Both the position numbers and the translations under genes were made by a program. The notes beneath the pieces were generated by a model. It worked only from the letters and a program-made list of their open reading frames with translations. It searched no databases and was not told the origin of the DNA. DNA of 64,000 nt from Siphonodentalium dalli (taxonomy: Eukaryota; Mollusca; Scaphopoda; Gadilida; Siphonodentaliidae), in NCBI GenBank assembly GCA_032622095.1, contig CP136069.1:204338690-204402689 (forward strand). The letters run 5' to 3'. Below are positions 10,739 to 19,376 of the stretch, in pieces; positions within the stretch are counted from its first letter, which is position 1; the number at the start of each line of letters is the position of its first letter.

Positions 10739-10782
10739 AATGTATAAAAATATTTTCACTTTTTCAGTGAACTTCATTCATT
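10739..10782 (+). promoter_or_regulatory. TATA-like promoter of the 120-aa gene
   Basis: TATAAAAATA at 10742-10751 lies about 31 bp upstream of the ATG. It is followed by a pyrimidine-rich stretch ending TTTTTCAGTGAACTTC, which could be an initiator. The 5' leader would be very short. Confidence 0.5.
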
Positions 10783-11145
10783 ATGCCGTCGTTAAAGAAA
10801 TTTATCAAGAAGTTATGGAGGAAGAGAGATTCAGAGGAGACGAAAATAAGAACATATAGGAAATGGCAGGATTCTCCTGAACAAAAGGTGGTACAGAAAC
10901 AGATGCTAAGAGATTTTCTGGCTCGGCGACGACCATCGCCTGAAGTATGCGATCAAGCAATCAAGAATCAAGAATCAAGCAATCTTGATCTCGTGGAGAT
11001 CTTGTCACAGATCTCGAAGAAAGATCTGTGCAATGCAGCAATTGACAGCTTCGCTCAGGCTGCTGCGGCGCACAGATCAAATCCTACTTGGTCTGTGACA
11101 ATTAATCCCAACGGGATATATCCTGATTTGGCAGAATTTTTATGA
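10783..11145 (+). CDS. Unknown 120-aa Polinton protein with histone-type mRNA end
   Basis: I do not recognise this protein. The N-terminus is strongly basic (MPSLKKFIKKLWRKRDSEE), which suggests nucleic-acid binding or nuclear entry. The centre is charged and probably helical (SPEVCDQAIKNQ; ILSQISKKDLCNAAIDSFAQ), and the C-terminus is neutral (TWSVTINPNGIYPDLAEFL). The ATG at 10783 is the first one after a TATA-like box. The stop is 19 nt upstream of a perfect histone-type stem-loop. The gene is divergent from the OTU-like gene and the two share promoter blocks, so the pair probably forms one co-regulated module. No frameshift is visible. It could be an early or regulatory protein, which is inference only. 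Confidence 0.75.
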   Translation: MPSLKKFIKKLWRKRDSEETKIRTYRKWQDSPEQKVVQKQMLRDFLARRRPSPEVCDQAIKNQESSNLDLVEILSQISKKDLCNAAIDSFAQAAAAHRSNPTWSVTINPNGIYPDLAEFL

Positions 11146-11164
11146 ATTCTGTAAAAGAAAAAAC

Positions 11165-11180
11165 GGCCCTTTTCAGGGCC
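11165..11180 (+). terminator. Histone-type 3' stem-loop of the 120-aa gene
   Basis: GGCCCTTTTCAGGGCC, preceded by AAAAAAC and followed by ACCCA, reproduces the core of metazoan replication-dependent histone mRNA 3' ends: 6-bp stem, TTTC loop, ACCCA 3' flank. It starts 19 nt after the TGA at 11143-11145. A CCCCAAAAGG stretch 10 nt downstream is only a weak candidate for a histone downstream element. Confidence 0.85.
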
Positions 11181-11269
11181 ACCCACATTCCCCAAAAGGT
11201 TACTCTTTCATAGCTGAAAAAAACAAAACACGATTGTTCAATTCATAATTTATTCACACAACATAATTT

Positions 11270-11872
11270 TCAAATGTTTGTATCGATTCGTTTATCTGTT
11301 TTTGGAATGTAGAATGGTCTCAGCTTCTTTTTCTTGGAAGTTTTCTTGGAATTTTCAAAATCTGGATTTTTATCTTCAGATTTGTTCTGTGAATCATTCG
11401 TAGGATCAACAGGTCGGGGTTGTTTGAAAACATCTGATGTTGTAGACATCTCTTCAGTTTTGATATCTGCATTTTGTTCTTGTATTGTTACTGCTTGTAG
11501 ACATTTTTGTATAGTTTTCACATTTTTTTTGTCGCCGAAATCTGTTTTACAATGGAAGGACCAATGGGATTCTTGTCCGCATTTGTAACAGTAACCATAT
11601 GGCGGTTTCCAATTTTTATCAGCTTTGTTTTTCTCTTGTTTCTCTTGCCATTGCATTTTGTTACAAAGTTTAAACAAATTGGCAGAGATCTGTCTCATTT
11701 CGACAAGATTATCTTGAATTTTTCTAGTCTGTGGCTGTGTAGATTTTTTTGAATCTTCTTTATGTAGCTCAATATAGCTCTCTTCAATAACTGCAGGCCT
11801 TGGTCTTTTTCTAACAATATCTTCTTCGCTGGCGGCGTCGTCTGAAACAGGTCTTTTAATTCTCTTAAACAT
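11270..11872 (-). CDS. Zinc-knuckle protein sharing its N-terminus with PolB
   Basis: This 200-aa protein starts at the ATG at 11870-11872. Its first ~32 residues (MFKRIKRPVSDDAASEEDIV...) are identical to those of PolB and carry basic clusters that look like a nuclear localisation signal. The middle has one CCHC knuckle, CYKCGQESHWSFHC (C-x2-C-x4-H-x4-C), the nucleic-acid-binding fold of retroviral nucleocapsids. The tail is charged and low-complexity, ending in lysine-rich KKTSKKKKLRPF. It is transcribed divergently from PolB across a palindromic promoter. A minus-strand AATAAA (11249-11254) lies 15 nt past the stop, so unlike its left neighbours it has a normal poly(A) signal. The function is probably nucleic-acid binding; it could be a DNA-replication accessory or genome-packaging protein. 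Confidence 0.75.
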   Translation of the reverse strand: MFKRIKRPVSDDAASEEDIVRKRPRPAVIEESYIELHKEDSKKSTQPQTRKIQDNLVEMRQISANLFKLCNKMQWQEKQEKNKADKNWKPPYGYCYKCGQESHWSFHCKTDFGDKKNVKTIQKCLQAVTIQEQNADIKTEEMSTTSDVFKQPRPVDPTNDSQNKSEDKNPDFENSKKTSKKKKLRPFYIPKTDKRIDTNI

Positions 11873-12174
11873 TTTTGTCTTGAGTTTTGTCAGCAAAAAA
11901 TATTGCGACTGGCTTCTTCGGAGTTGAAGTGTAAAGTGTAGAATTACATCTGCTTTTATAGCATTTTCATCGCGAATGCTATAAAAGCTATAAAAGCAGG
12001 TGTAATTCTACACTTTACACTTCAACTCCGAAGAAGCCAGTCGCAATATTTTTTGCTGACAAAACTCAAGACAAAAATGTTTAAGAGAATTAAAAGACCT
12101 GTTTCAGACGACGCCGCCAGCGAAGAAGATATTGTTAGAAAAAGACCAAGGCCTGCAGTTATTGAAGAGAGCGA
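11768..12174. repeat. Inverted repeat: mirrored promoter and N-terminal codons
   Basis: Two arms of about 190 bp are inverted around ~11974. Each arm holds the first ~32 codons, a ~75-bp leader (TTACACTTCAACTCCGAAG...) and TATA-like CTATAAAAG words. The right arm has an extra CTATAAAAG copy near the centre. Both divergent genes therefore have the same promoter, leader and N-terminus. Near-identity of the arms, codon third positions included, points to recent duplication or gene conversion. Confidence 0.95.
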
Positions 12175-15100
12175 TATGGAAACTGATAAGGTAGAAAGTG
12201 AAGAGAGCTATATGGAAACTGATGAGGCAGAAAGTGAAGAGAGCTATATGGAAACTGATAGGGCAGAAAGTGAAGAGAGCGATATGGAAACTGATGAGGC
12301 AGAAAGTGAAGAGAGCGATATGGAAACTGATAGGGCAGAAAGTGAAGAAAGTTCTAGTGATGGGCAGATTGGACGCGGTCGAAGACAGAATAGAGAAATT
12401 GGTGGGAAGAGAAAGAGAAGTCTGGCTAGAGAGCGTGTTGTGTTCAATCCAACAAAATATTTCAAAATGGAGCTGAACTCGGAGAAATTTTCCAGAAAAT
12501 TTAAATCAGCATCACGACAATTTGGTGTGAAATTCGAGAAATTTACAGATCCAATCGAAAACATTCCAGAGATATTTGAGAAGTTGACAGAAGAATTGAA
12601 ACAGAAATGTTCAGCAAATGAGAAGACAAGAATCAGAGTTACGATAAATCATCCAGGACTTGATATGAGCATTTTCATTCCATTCACAAAAGCCAGTGAA
12701 TTGAATGGTGGGACACTCATGGATAATATTCAAAATGTGGTTCAATCAAATGCAGCCTTTACAATTCATGACGGTGCACTCAATTTCGAAATCTTCGTTA
12801 CAGATATTCCGGAAGGTGGTACACGACACTCACTACATTATGGACCATTTGCAGACAAGAACAAGTTGACAAAAGTAAAAAGAAGTATTGTCCGGATTGA
12901 AAATGCTGATGATGTTATGTGTATGGCAAGATCTATTGTCGTCGGAATGTGTAAGGCAGATAGTGATGGATCTGCGTGCTGGTCAAAGATATGGAAAAGA
13001 ATAAGACAATCAATATACACAGCACAAACAGATGCAGCAAAAAATCTACTCAACCGTGCTGGCATTCCACACGATACAGTTTGCAGTATCAATGAGTTCC
13101 ACAAGATTCAAGAAATATTGTATCCAGAATATGTTGTGAAAATTCACAATGAATTTGCTGGCGCTGGATTTCTATTTGAACCTGCAGAAATGTGTTCGGA
13201 TAGCAAATGTGTACACATCTACTACAACAACAATCACTTCGACACCATAACATCAATCAAAGGATTTCTAGGCACCAGCTACTACTGCGAATTCTGCGAC
13301 ATTGGATTCCATATGCGTGGCGATCATCGATGCAGATTTGTTTGTGCATGCTGGTCATTGATACAGTGTAATTTCACAAATTGGGTGAAGTGTAGAACGT
13401 GTCAACGATCATTCAGAAGTAAATCATGTTTCGACAACCATTTGAAGACGGAAGGAAAACAGAAAAGAAAAATATGTGATTTGGTTCAACTATGCAACAA
13501 TTGTGATGAAGAAATTCTCATCAATAAATCAAGCAGACATATATGTGCGGGGTTGAAGAAATGCAAACATTGCAAAGAAATCGTTGAAGCAGATCACAGG
13601 TGCTACATTCCAAAATATGAATCACCGGAAAAGAAACCTGCAAAGATTCCATATGTATTCTTTGACTTTGAATGCAGACAAGACACAGGTGTTCATATTC
13701 CAAACTTCTGTGTTGCACATACCGCTTGTGGAGATTGCATGTGCAAACCAATCGAAGAAAAATGTGAAACATGCGGACCGGATTCCAGAGAATTTGTATT
13801 CAAGGGTGACAACGTTTTAACAGACTTCACAAACTGGTTATTCCACCAAGATCACAAAGGATGTGTTGCAATAGCACATAATGCTCAGGGATACGATGCA
13901 CAGTTTCTACTTCAAGCACTCATACAAAGTGGAATTCATAAACCAGAACTGATCATGAATGGAAACAAGATTCTCAGTTTAAAATGCAACAGCGTGAAAG
14001 TTATTGATTCTCTGAGTTTTCTGATGATGCCGCTTTCAAAGTTTCCACAAACTTTTCAGCTGAATGAGATGGCGAAAGGACACTTTCCACATTGGGCGAA
14101 TTCACCAAAGTTTCAAAATTACATTGGACATTACTTGGCTTCTGATTACTACAAACCAGACATGATGAGCGTGGAAAATCGAGAGAAATTCTTTGAATGG
14201 TACAATGAGAAAATAGAAAATTACGTGATATTCAACTTCCAAGAAGAGATGGAGAAGTACTGCAAATCAGACGTGGATATTCTTCGCCGTGGATGTGGAA
14301 AATTCAGGAAATACATATTGGAAACAGAACAGATTGACCCGTTCATTGAGTCAATAACATTGGCGCAAGTTTGCAATTTGGCATGGAGGAAGAATTCAAT
14401 GCCAGAGAAAACAATTGGAATCATTCCAGATGGTGGATACCCATGTGCTAAAAACTATTCCATGAAAGCGATACGTTGGCTTCAACATATATCATTGTCA
14501 CGTATGATAACAATCAAACATGCTTTGAATGGAGGAGAAATCAAGATTGGTGGACACTACGTCGATGGATATGAGGAAGCCACAAGAACAGTTTTTGAGA
14601 TGAATGGATGTCTGTTTCATGGATGTCCAAAATGTTACAACAACAGACAATACAAGAATCCCTATACGATGCTCACCATGGAAGAATTATATACAAGAAC
14701 TCAACAGAAGAAAGATGAACTGGAAAGTCTTGGTTACAGAGTTGAATCAATTTGGGAGCATCAGATCGACGAAAGAATGAAATCGGATGTGAAATTCAAA
14801 CAACAAATGGAATCTTTCTACAAACATCGAGACCCCATTTTGCCAAGAGAAGCATTGTTTGGTGGACGTACAAATGCCATCAAATTGTACGAGGAAATTG
14901 ATCAAGATTCCACAAAAGAAATCAAGTTCATCGATGTGTGTTCGTTGTATCCATTTTGCAACAAATATAAATTCTACCCTGTTGGACATCCAGAAATTTT
15001 GAGCCAAGAGCAGATCGATCAAGAACACATTAGAGACTATGCGGGGCTTGTTAAATGTACAATTTTACCACCATCGAAATTGTATATTCCAGTTCTACCG

Positions 15101-15736
15101 ATTCATTGTAACAAGAAAATGGTTTTTACTCTGTGCAACACTTGTGCCATCAATGAGAACGAGGCATGTAACCATTCAGAAGAAGATCGAGCTATAACCG
15201 GAGTGTGGACCACGCCAGAATTATTCAAAGCAATGGATGTTGGCTACAAAATACTTGATGTGTACCAAATTTGGCATTGGACAGATTGGACAGATGAAAT
15301 ATACAAATCCTATATCGACAAACATCTAAAGATCAAACAGGAATGTAGTGGTTATCCATTTGGTGTTGAGACAGAAGAACAGAAGCAAAAGTTTGTACAG
15401 GATTATTATGCAGCTGAGGGTATAAAATTGGAGAACATCGAGAAGAATCCAGGAAAACGCCAAATATCTAAAATTATGATTAATTGTATATGGGGTAAGA
15501 ATGCACAAAGAAATATTATGTCAAAAACAGAGTATGTGGATAAACCATCACGTTATTTTGAATTGCTTACTAGTAACAATATAATTGTTCAAAATGTTAC
15601 ACTTCTTGATGGTGACAAATTCATTCTGGTAAATTATGTTGATATTTTAGATAATATTGAACCTCATCATTCAGCAAATGTTGTTGTTGCTTCTTTTGTT
15701 ACAGCGTATGCAAGATTACAATTGTATAAAGTTTAA
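12077..15736 (+). CDS. Protein-primed DNA polymerase B (PolB), main part, ends at a premature stop
   Basis: PolB replicates the linear Polinton genome from protein-primed ends. The start is the ATG at 12077, shared with the divergent gene. Order: basic/acidic N-terminus with five 12-aa repeats (ME(T)D..ESEES type; 36-bp units, 12173-12352); a Cys/His-rich zinc-finger region (~13280-13620); exonuclease motifs I (FDFE, ~13663), II (HNAQGYD, ~13876) and III (YCKSDVDIL, ~14258); FGGR; polymerase motif A (IDVCSLYP, 14931-14954); and motif B (KIMINCIWGKNAQ, 15469-15507). A TAA at 15734-15736 stops the frame eight codons before motif C; the same frame then continues to 16186. The product would lack the catalytic Asp pair, so this copy is probably inactive. 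Confidence 0.93.
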   Translation: MFKRIKRPVSDDAASEEDIVRKRPRPAVIEESDMETDKVESEESYMETDEAESEESYMETDRAESEESDMETDEAESEESDMETDRAESEESSSDGQIGRGRRQNREIGGKRKRSLARERVVFNPTKYFKMELNSEKFSRKFKSASRQFGVKFEKFTDPIENIPEIFEKLTEELKQKCSANEKTRIRVTINHPGLDMSIFIPFTKASELNGGTLMDNIQNVVQSNAAFTIHDGALNFEIFVTDIPEGGTRHSLHYGPFADKNKLTKVKRSIVRIENADDVMCMARSIVVGMCKADSDGSACWSKIWKRIRQSIYTAQTDAAKNLLNRAGIPHDTVCSINEFHKIQEILYPEYVVKIHNEFAGAGFLFEPAEMCSDSKCVHIYYNNNHFDTITSIKGFLGTSYYCEFCDIGFHMRGDHRCRFVCACWSLIQCNFTNWVKCRTCQRSFRSKSCFDNHLKTEGKQKRKICDLVQLCNNCDEEILINKSSRHICAGLKKCKHCKEIVEADHRCYIPKYESPEKKPAKIPYVFFDFECRQDTGVHIPNFCVAHTACGDCMCKPIEEKCETCGPDSREFVFKGDNVLTDFTNWLFHQDHKGCVAIAHNAQGYDAQFLLQALIQSGIHKPELIMNGNKILSLKCNSVKVIDSLSFLMMPLSKFPQTFQLNEMAKGHFPHWANSPKFQNYIGHYLASDYYKPDMMSVENREKFFEWYNEKIENYVIFNFQEEMEKYCKSDVDILRRGCGKFRKYILETEQIDPFIESITLAQVCNLAWRKNSMPEKTIGIIPDGGYPCAKNYSMKAIRWLQHISLSRMITIKHALNGGEIKIGGHYVDGYEEATRTVFEMNGCLFHGCPKCYNNRQYKNPYTMLTMEELYTRTQQKKDELESLGYRVESIWEHQIDERMKSDVKFKQQMESFYKHRDPILPREALFGGRTNAIKLYEEIDQDSTKEIKFIDVCSLYPFCNKYKFYPVGHPEILSQEQIDQEHIRDYAGLVKCTILPPSKLYIPVLPIHCNKKMVFTLCNTCAINENEACNHSEEDRAITGVWTTPELFKAMDVGYKILDVYQIWHWTDWTDEIYKSYIDKHLKIKQECSGYPFGVETEEQKQKFVQDYYAAEGIKLENIEKNPGKRQISKIMINCIWGKNAQRNIMSKTEYVDKPSRYFELLTSNNIIVQNVTLLDGDKFILVNYVDILDNIEPHHSANVVVASFVTAYARLQLYKV

Positions 15737-16186
15737 AAAAAACTTGGAGATAGAGTGCTGTATTTTGATACAGACAGCTGTATGTATGTCAGTGATCCAT
15801 CAAAGAAGAACATCAAAACTATCGAAGGAAGATTGGGGAAATGGAGCGACGAACATCCAGATGCAAAGATTGTCAAATTTGTTGGACTTGGGCCAAAGAA
15901 CTACGGATATGAATACATCAAAGATGGGAGAAGATACACCAAATGTAAGGTAAAAGGTATCACTCTTGATTACAGCACAAGTCAAAAAGTTAATTTTGAA
16001 ACAATGGTACAATGTGTTAATGATCGTGAAAATTTCAAAACTGTTGTTGAGTATCCTTCCAGAATTAAAAGACAAAAGAACCATCAACTGATTAGTGAGT
16101 GTCAAACCAAAACTTTCAGATCGGTGTACACAAAACGAAAACTCGTCAATGGTATTCATACATATCCATACGGATGGAGATGTTGA
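15737..16186 (+). pseudogene. PolB C-terminal part, after the premature stop
   Basis: This is in the same frame as the upstream PolB ORF. It carries polymerase motif C (YFDTDS, 15761-15778), whose Asp residues bind the catalytic metals, then the thumb region and a C-terminus ending near VYTKRKL...YPYGW, typical of this polymerase family. There is no independent start that would make sense, so it is the separated end of one gene. Only one stop divides the two parts and no frameshift is visible, so inactivation looks recent, or the stop could be a sequencing error. Confidence 0.9.
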
Positions 16187-16202
16187 GTCATTTCATGTCA
16201 AG

Positions 16203-16799
16203 ATGTTGGCAGGAGTAGTACCTCCAGAAATTGCTGAGAAGATTTATGGATATTTGGTGGCACAGTCAACGCTTATTCCAGAGATAAAGAAGGAATTACA
16301 AGAAGTCTGGTTTGAAAGAGAAAAGAAAGCAATACTACGATGCTGTGATGTCGGCGAATGTTTACAGAGATTGGCCTATCTTGAGTCAAGTATATCTTCT
16401 CATTTCTCTCAAAAATATATTGAATCATTTATTAAATTCAAAACATTTTTTCTCATTGAAAAAATATCTGATTTTTGGATATTTGGTGGTGATCAACCCC
16501 ATTTAGATTTAGATTTAGGAACTTTTGATGAACATGACTATATTCATTATACAAAGTATGAAGATCATTTTCCTCTTGCTGGGGGAACTTTTGAATCAGC
16601 TCCTAGGATCTATGGGTATTTGTTAACAAAAAAAATGTCAACACATGCAAAAATTCAAAACATTTTGGGGGATGATTTTTATATTTACAGAACAAAGTAC
16701 AGAAGAATAGAAGACTATAATAATTGGATTATTGAAATGTATGGAAATATTTACAGCTTTGGAGATTTCTCTTTAAGAACTAAATTCACACGTCGTTAA
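16203..16799 (+). CDS. Unknown Polinton protein between PolB and ATPase (about 198 aa)
   Basis: I chose the ATG at 16203, 17 nt after the PolB stop. An in-frame ATG at 16149 would overlap the conserved PolB end. Early in the protein, VVPPEIAEKIYGYLVAQ resembles the start of an F-box (LPPEI..KI...L), but only over ~15 residues. The rest is rich in aromatic and charged residues (IEKISDFWIFGGDQPHLDL, DFYIYRTKYRRIEDYNNW) with no recognised domain. It sits in the plus-strand series between replication and packaging genes. It could be an F-box-like adaptor or a virion component; neither is established. Confidence 0.6.
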   Translation: MLAGVVPPEIAEKIYGYLVAQSTLIPEIKKELQEVWFEREKKAILRCCDVGECLQRLAYLESSISSHFSQKYIESFIKFKTFFLIEKISDFWIFGGDQPHLDLDLGTFDEHDYIHYTKYEDHFPLAGGTFESAPRIYGYLLTKKMSTHAKIQNILGDDFYIYRTKYRRIEDYNNWIIEMYGNIYSFGDFSLRTKFTRR

Positions 16800-16832
16800 G
16801 TTCACTCTCTGATTAGACATCAAAGTGACAAC

Positions 16833-17266
16833 ATGGAAGAATCTTTACTTTTCCAACATCCGTGTAATTTCTTTATCAGCGGACCTAGTGGATCAGGTAA
16901 AACCGAATTTGTTAAAAAAGTTATTGAATTTAAACACGATTTATTCCAAACACCACCAAAGAAAATAGTTTGGTGTTACAAAGAATGGCAAGACACATAC
17001 AATCGTATAAAAGAAATTGATAACGTTGAGTTTATCGATGGTATTCCAGACGATGATGAGGAAATTGTATCAGATAAATCATTTCCTCATCTTGTTGTTT
17101 TCGATGACATGATGGGGGAACGAGATGAAGACAAAATAATGCTTTGGTTTACTAGAAAAGGTCATCATCGAAATGCTTCAATAATTTACATTACTCAAAA
17201 CATGATCCAAAAATCAAAAAGTAGCAGAACTATAAGTTTGAATGCACACTACATGGTTTTATTTCA
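16833..17266 (+). pseudogene. FtsK/HerA-type packaging ATPase, 5' part, split by a transposon
   Basis: This is the genome-packaging ATPase of Polintons, related to poxvirus A32. The N-terminal 144 residues show Walker A GPSGSGKT (residues 17-24), Walker B HLVVFDDMM (86-94) and the sensor-like IIYITQN. The frame breaks at the 8-bp TTATTTCA (17259-17266), the target site of the 3,264-bp transposon at 17267-20530. Without the insert the frame joins directly to the 3' part at 20539. Translation past 17266 reads transposon sequence and quickly reaches a stop (17319-17321). Transcribed with the late series. Confidence 0.93.
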
Positions 17267-18141
17267 CGGTCCTACTAAACAACGAACACAAACGAACACA
17301 AACGAACACAAACGAACATAAACGAACACAGGTCTAAAAAGCGGAATAGAAGGGTGAAATTTGGTTTGTGGGTGCGTGTGGGTCCATTATATGTGTATGT
17401 GGTGTTATTTCCAACTTTGATGACTTATTTTTCGAGTTATAAGCATTATTTGAATGCAAAGCTACTAAACAACGAACACAAACGAACATGAGATTAGCAA
17501 AGGTGTTAATAAAGGTGTTAATTAACTACCGCATTCTCTATGGCTTATACTCTGTCTCTTTGTCACTGAGTTGTTTTGACTTAGTTAGTTTGTCTTATTA
17601 TTACTTCGTTTAACTTCCCTGACATCACACTGCTCTTTCAGTAGAGCTTCAGGTACTAGAATCAAAGTTTGTTTTATATACAATCGAATATTTATATATT
17701 ATTTTACACTGACTCGGCCCCGGCGGAACGATGGGCAGAGTTTGTTCTCCTTGAAGTCAGTGCACTCGGTAAACCTCGACTCAAATCGAATTTAGTGAAC
17801 TCGGTTGATAAATTCCGTATAAAATAGAAACTCATGTGAGATCCTCTATGTATATTTCCATACTATATGCTAACTTTCTGTCGTTTATTGGTGATCGTCT
17901 TGGTTTTTGATGCCTTCACTCTTTCCTTTTTTTTGTCCAGTTTTTTTTTGCGAGAGCGGTAGTTTTGGGTATAGTTAATTGTCGTCAGTTGAAGTTTGGA
18001 ATTTGGAATTGTCACTCACAAAATTAAGAAGTCTTCGCATTAGTCTGTCTCGTTGTTCGGCCGTCATATATTTGTTTAAATTTCGTGTCTCACTTCCAAA
18101 GATGATGTAATGCCTGGTAATGTGAAATCCCCTCCACTCGA

Positions 18142-19066
18142 ATGTCACGCAGTTGGTCCGTCACTGTTTCATTTAAATTGTCTGTAAACTCAGTCAATTT
18201 TTTGGTTAATTATATTATTAAAGACACGGGAGGCCTTAGTTGTCGAAAATTAATAATGCCTATTCTGTTGTATGGTTGCGAAATATGGGCTGCTGAATTG
18301 AAATTTCCGTTTGTTGATAACTACCCTCTTGAGCAGACACATTTAAAGTTCTGTAAAAATATACTACAACTCAATAGAAAAGCGTCAAATCATGCTTCGA
18401 GGGCTGAACTAGGTCGATACCCCATAGCAGTTAAATATAATACATGATTCGTTCACAGAATCTCTATTATGTAATCTTCCAACGTGGGACACACATCTTG
18501 CAAAAAGAGGTATCAATATATCACAGTCTAATAATTAAAACGATAGGATTCACCGACAAACTTATAATTGAGAGACTAAAATCAGAACATGTAAATAATT
18601 TCAAAAAAGATATATTCGATGACGACAAAAAGAATGGTGCTAATAAACTACGAACATATAGAACGTTCAAAGACAAATATGAAATAGAACCATACCTCAA
18701 ACACGTCCGATCACCAACGGCAAGAGAAATGTTCACCGACTGCGTGTTAGCAATCATATATTAGCTATAGAAAAGGGCCGACACACACAACCAAAGACGT
18801 TATTAAAAGACAGAATTTGTCTCATGTGTGATGGGAAAAAAGTTGAAACTGAAAAACATTTCATAATGGAATGCAGTGCGCACACTGACCTCAGGAAAGA
18901 ATTATTTGATGTTGCTAACACTAATAACATACACTTTACAAACATGAACGATGATGATAAATTCATTTTTATAATGAAAAATGAAGACGAAGTAATTATG
19001 AATTCCGTGTGCAACATTATCCGGTTATTCTTCCAAAGGAGAACAAATATAAATATGGGGAAATGA
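18142..19066 (+). pseudogene. LINE C-terminal fragment inside the 3.26-kb transposon
   Basis: Three successive frames (18142-18447, 18444-18764, ~18765-19066) together give the C-terminus of a non-LTR retrotransposon ORF2. Landmarks are MPILLYGCEIWAAE, the thumb-like LEQTHLKFCKNILQLNRKAS, and a zinc-knuckle-like CLMCDGKKVETEKHFIMEC. Shifts near 18445 and 18760 kill the frame. The 3' end carries (TTATC)n at about 19349-19382, like many CR1/Jockey-type tails. It differs from the LINE that hosts the Polinton. Confidence 0.8.
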
Positions 19067-19205
19067 AAATTATGGGAAATTTATATTTCATTAAGAATCG
19101 TATGTATGATGTAATTATAGGTTTGTTTACTGTTATATATGCACATATATTATGTATTATGTTTAATTTACTTGTACTTTATGTTATTTGCAACTGCCTG
19201 CACTG

Positions 19206-19321
19206 TAGTCCAAGTCTTCTCGTACTAAAACCGGCTAAGATATTGGGATGGAGGTGCCGGTCTTTAGAGGCACCTCCATCCCAATATCTTAGCCGGTTTT
19301 AGTACGAGAAGACTTGGACTA
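19206..19321. mobile_element. 116-bp perfect foldback with 9-bp duplication
   Basis: Two 53-bp arms (19206-19258 and 19269-19321), beginning TAGTCCAAGTCTTCTCG, are exact inverse complements around a 10-nt loop. The 9-bp CCTGCACTG flanks the element at 19197-19205 and 19322-19330. It lies in the 3' untranslated part of the LINE fragment and is the innermost layer of the nested stack. Perfect arms imply a recent insertion. Confidence 0.9.
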
Positions 19322-19345
19322 CCTGCACTGGTGTATTGTAATAAA

Positions 19346-19376
<31 letters not shown>

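Noticed and set aside
12838-15508. Minus-strand frames within PolB (12838-13104, 13521-13772, 14747-15028)
   Set aside because: They are antisense to a well-supported gene and have no motifs.
17267-17321. Extension of the ATPase frame to a stop at 17321
   Set aside because: After 17266 the codons come from transposon repeats (TNTNEHKRT), so they are not part of the gene.
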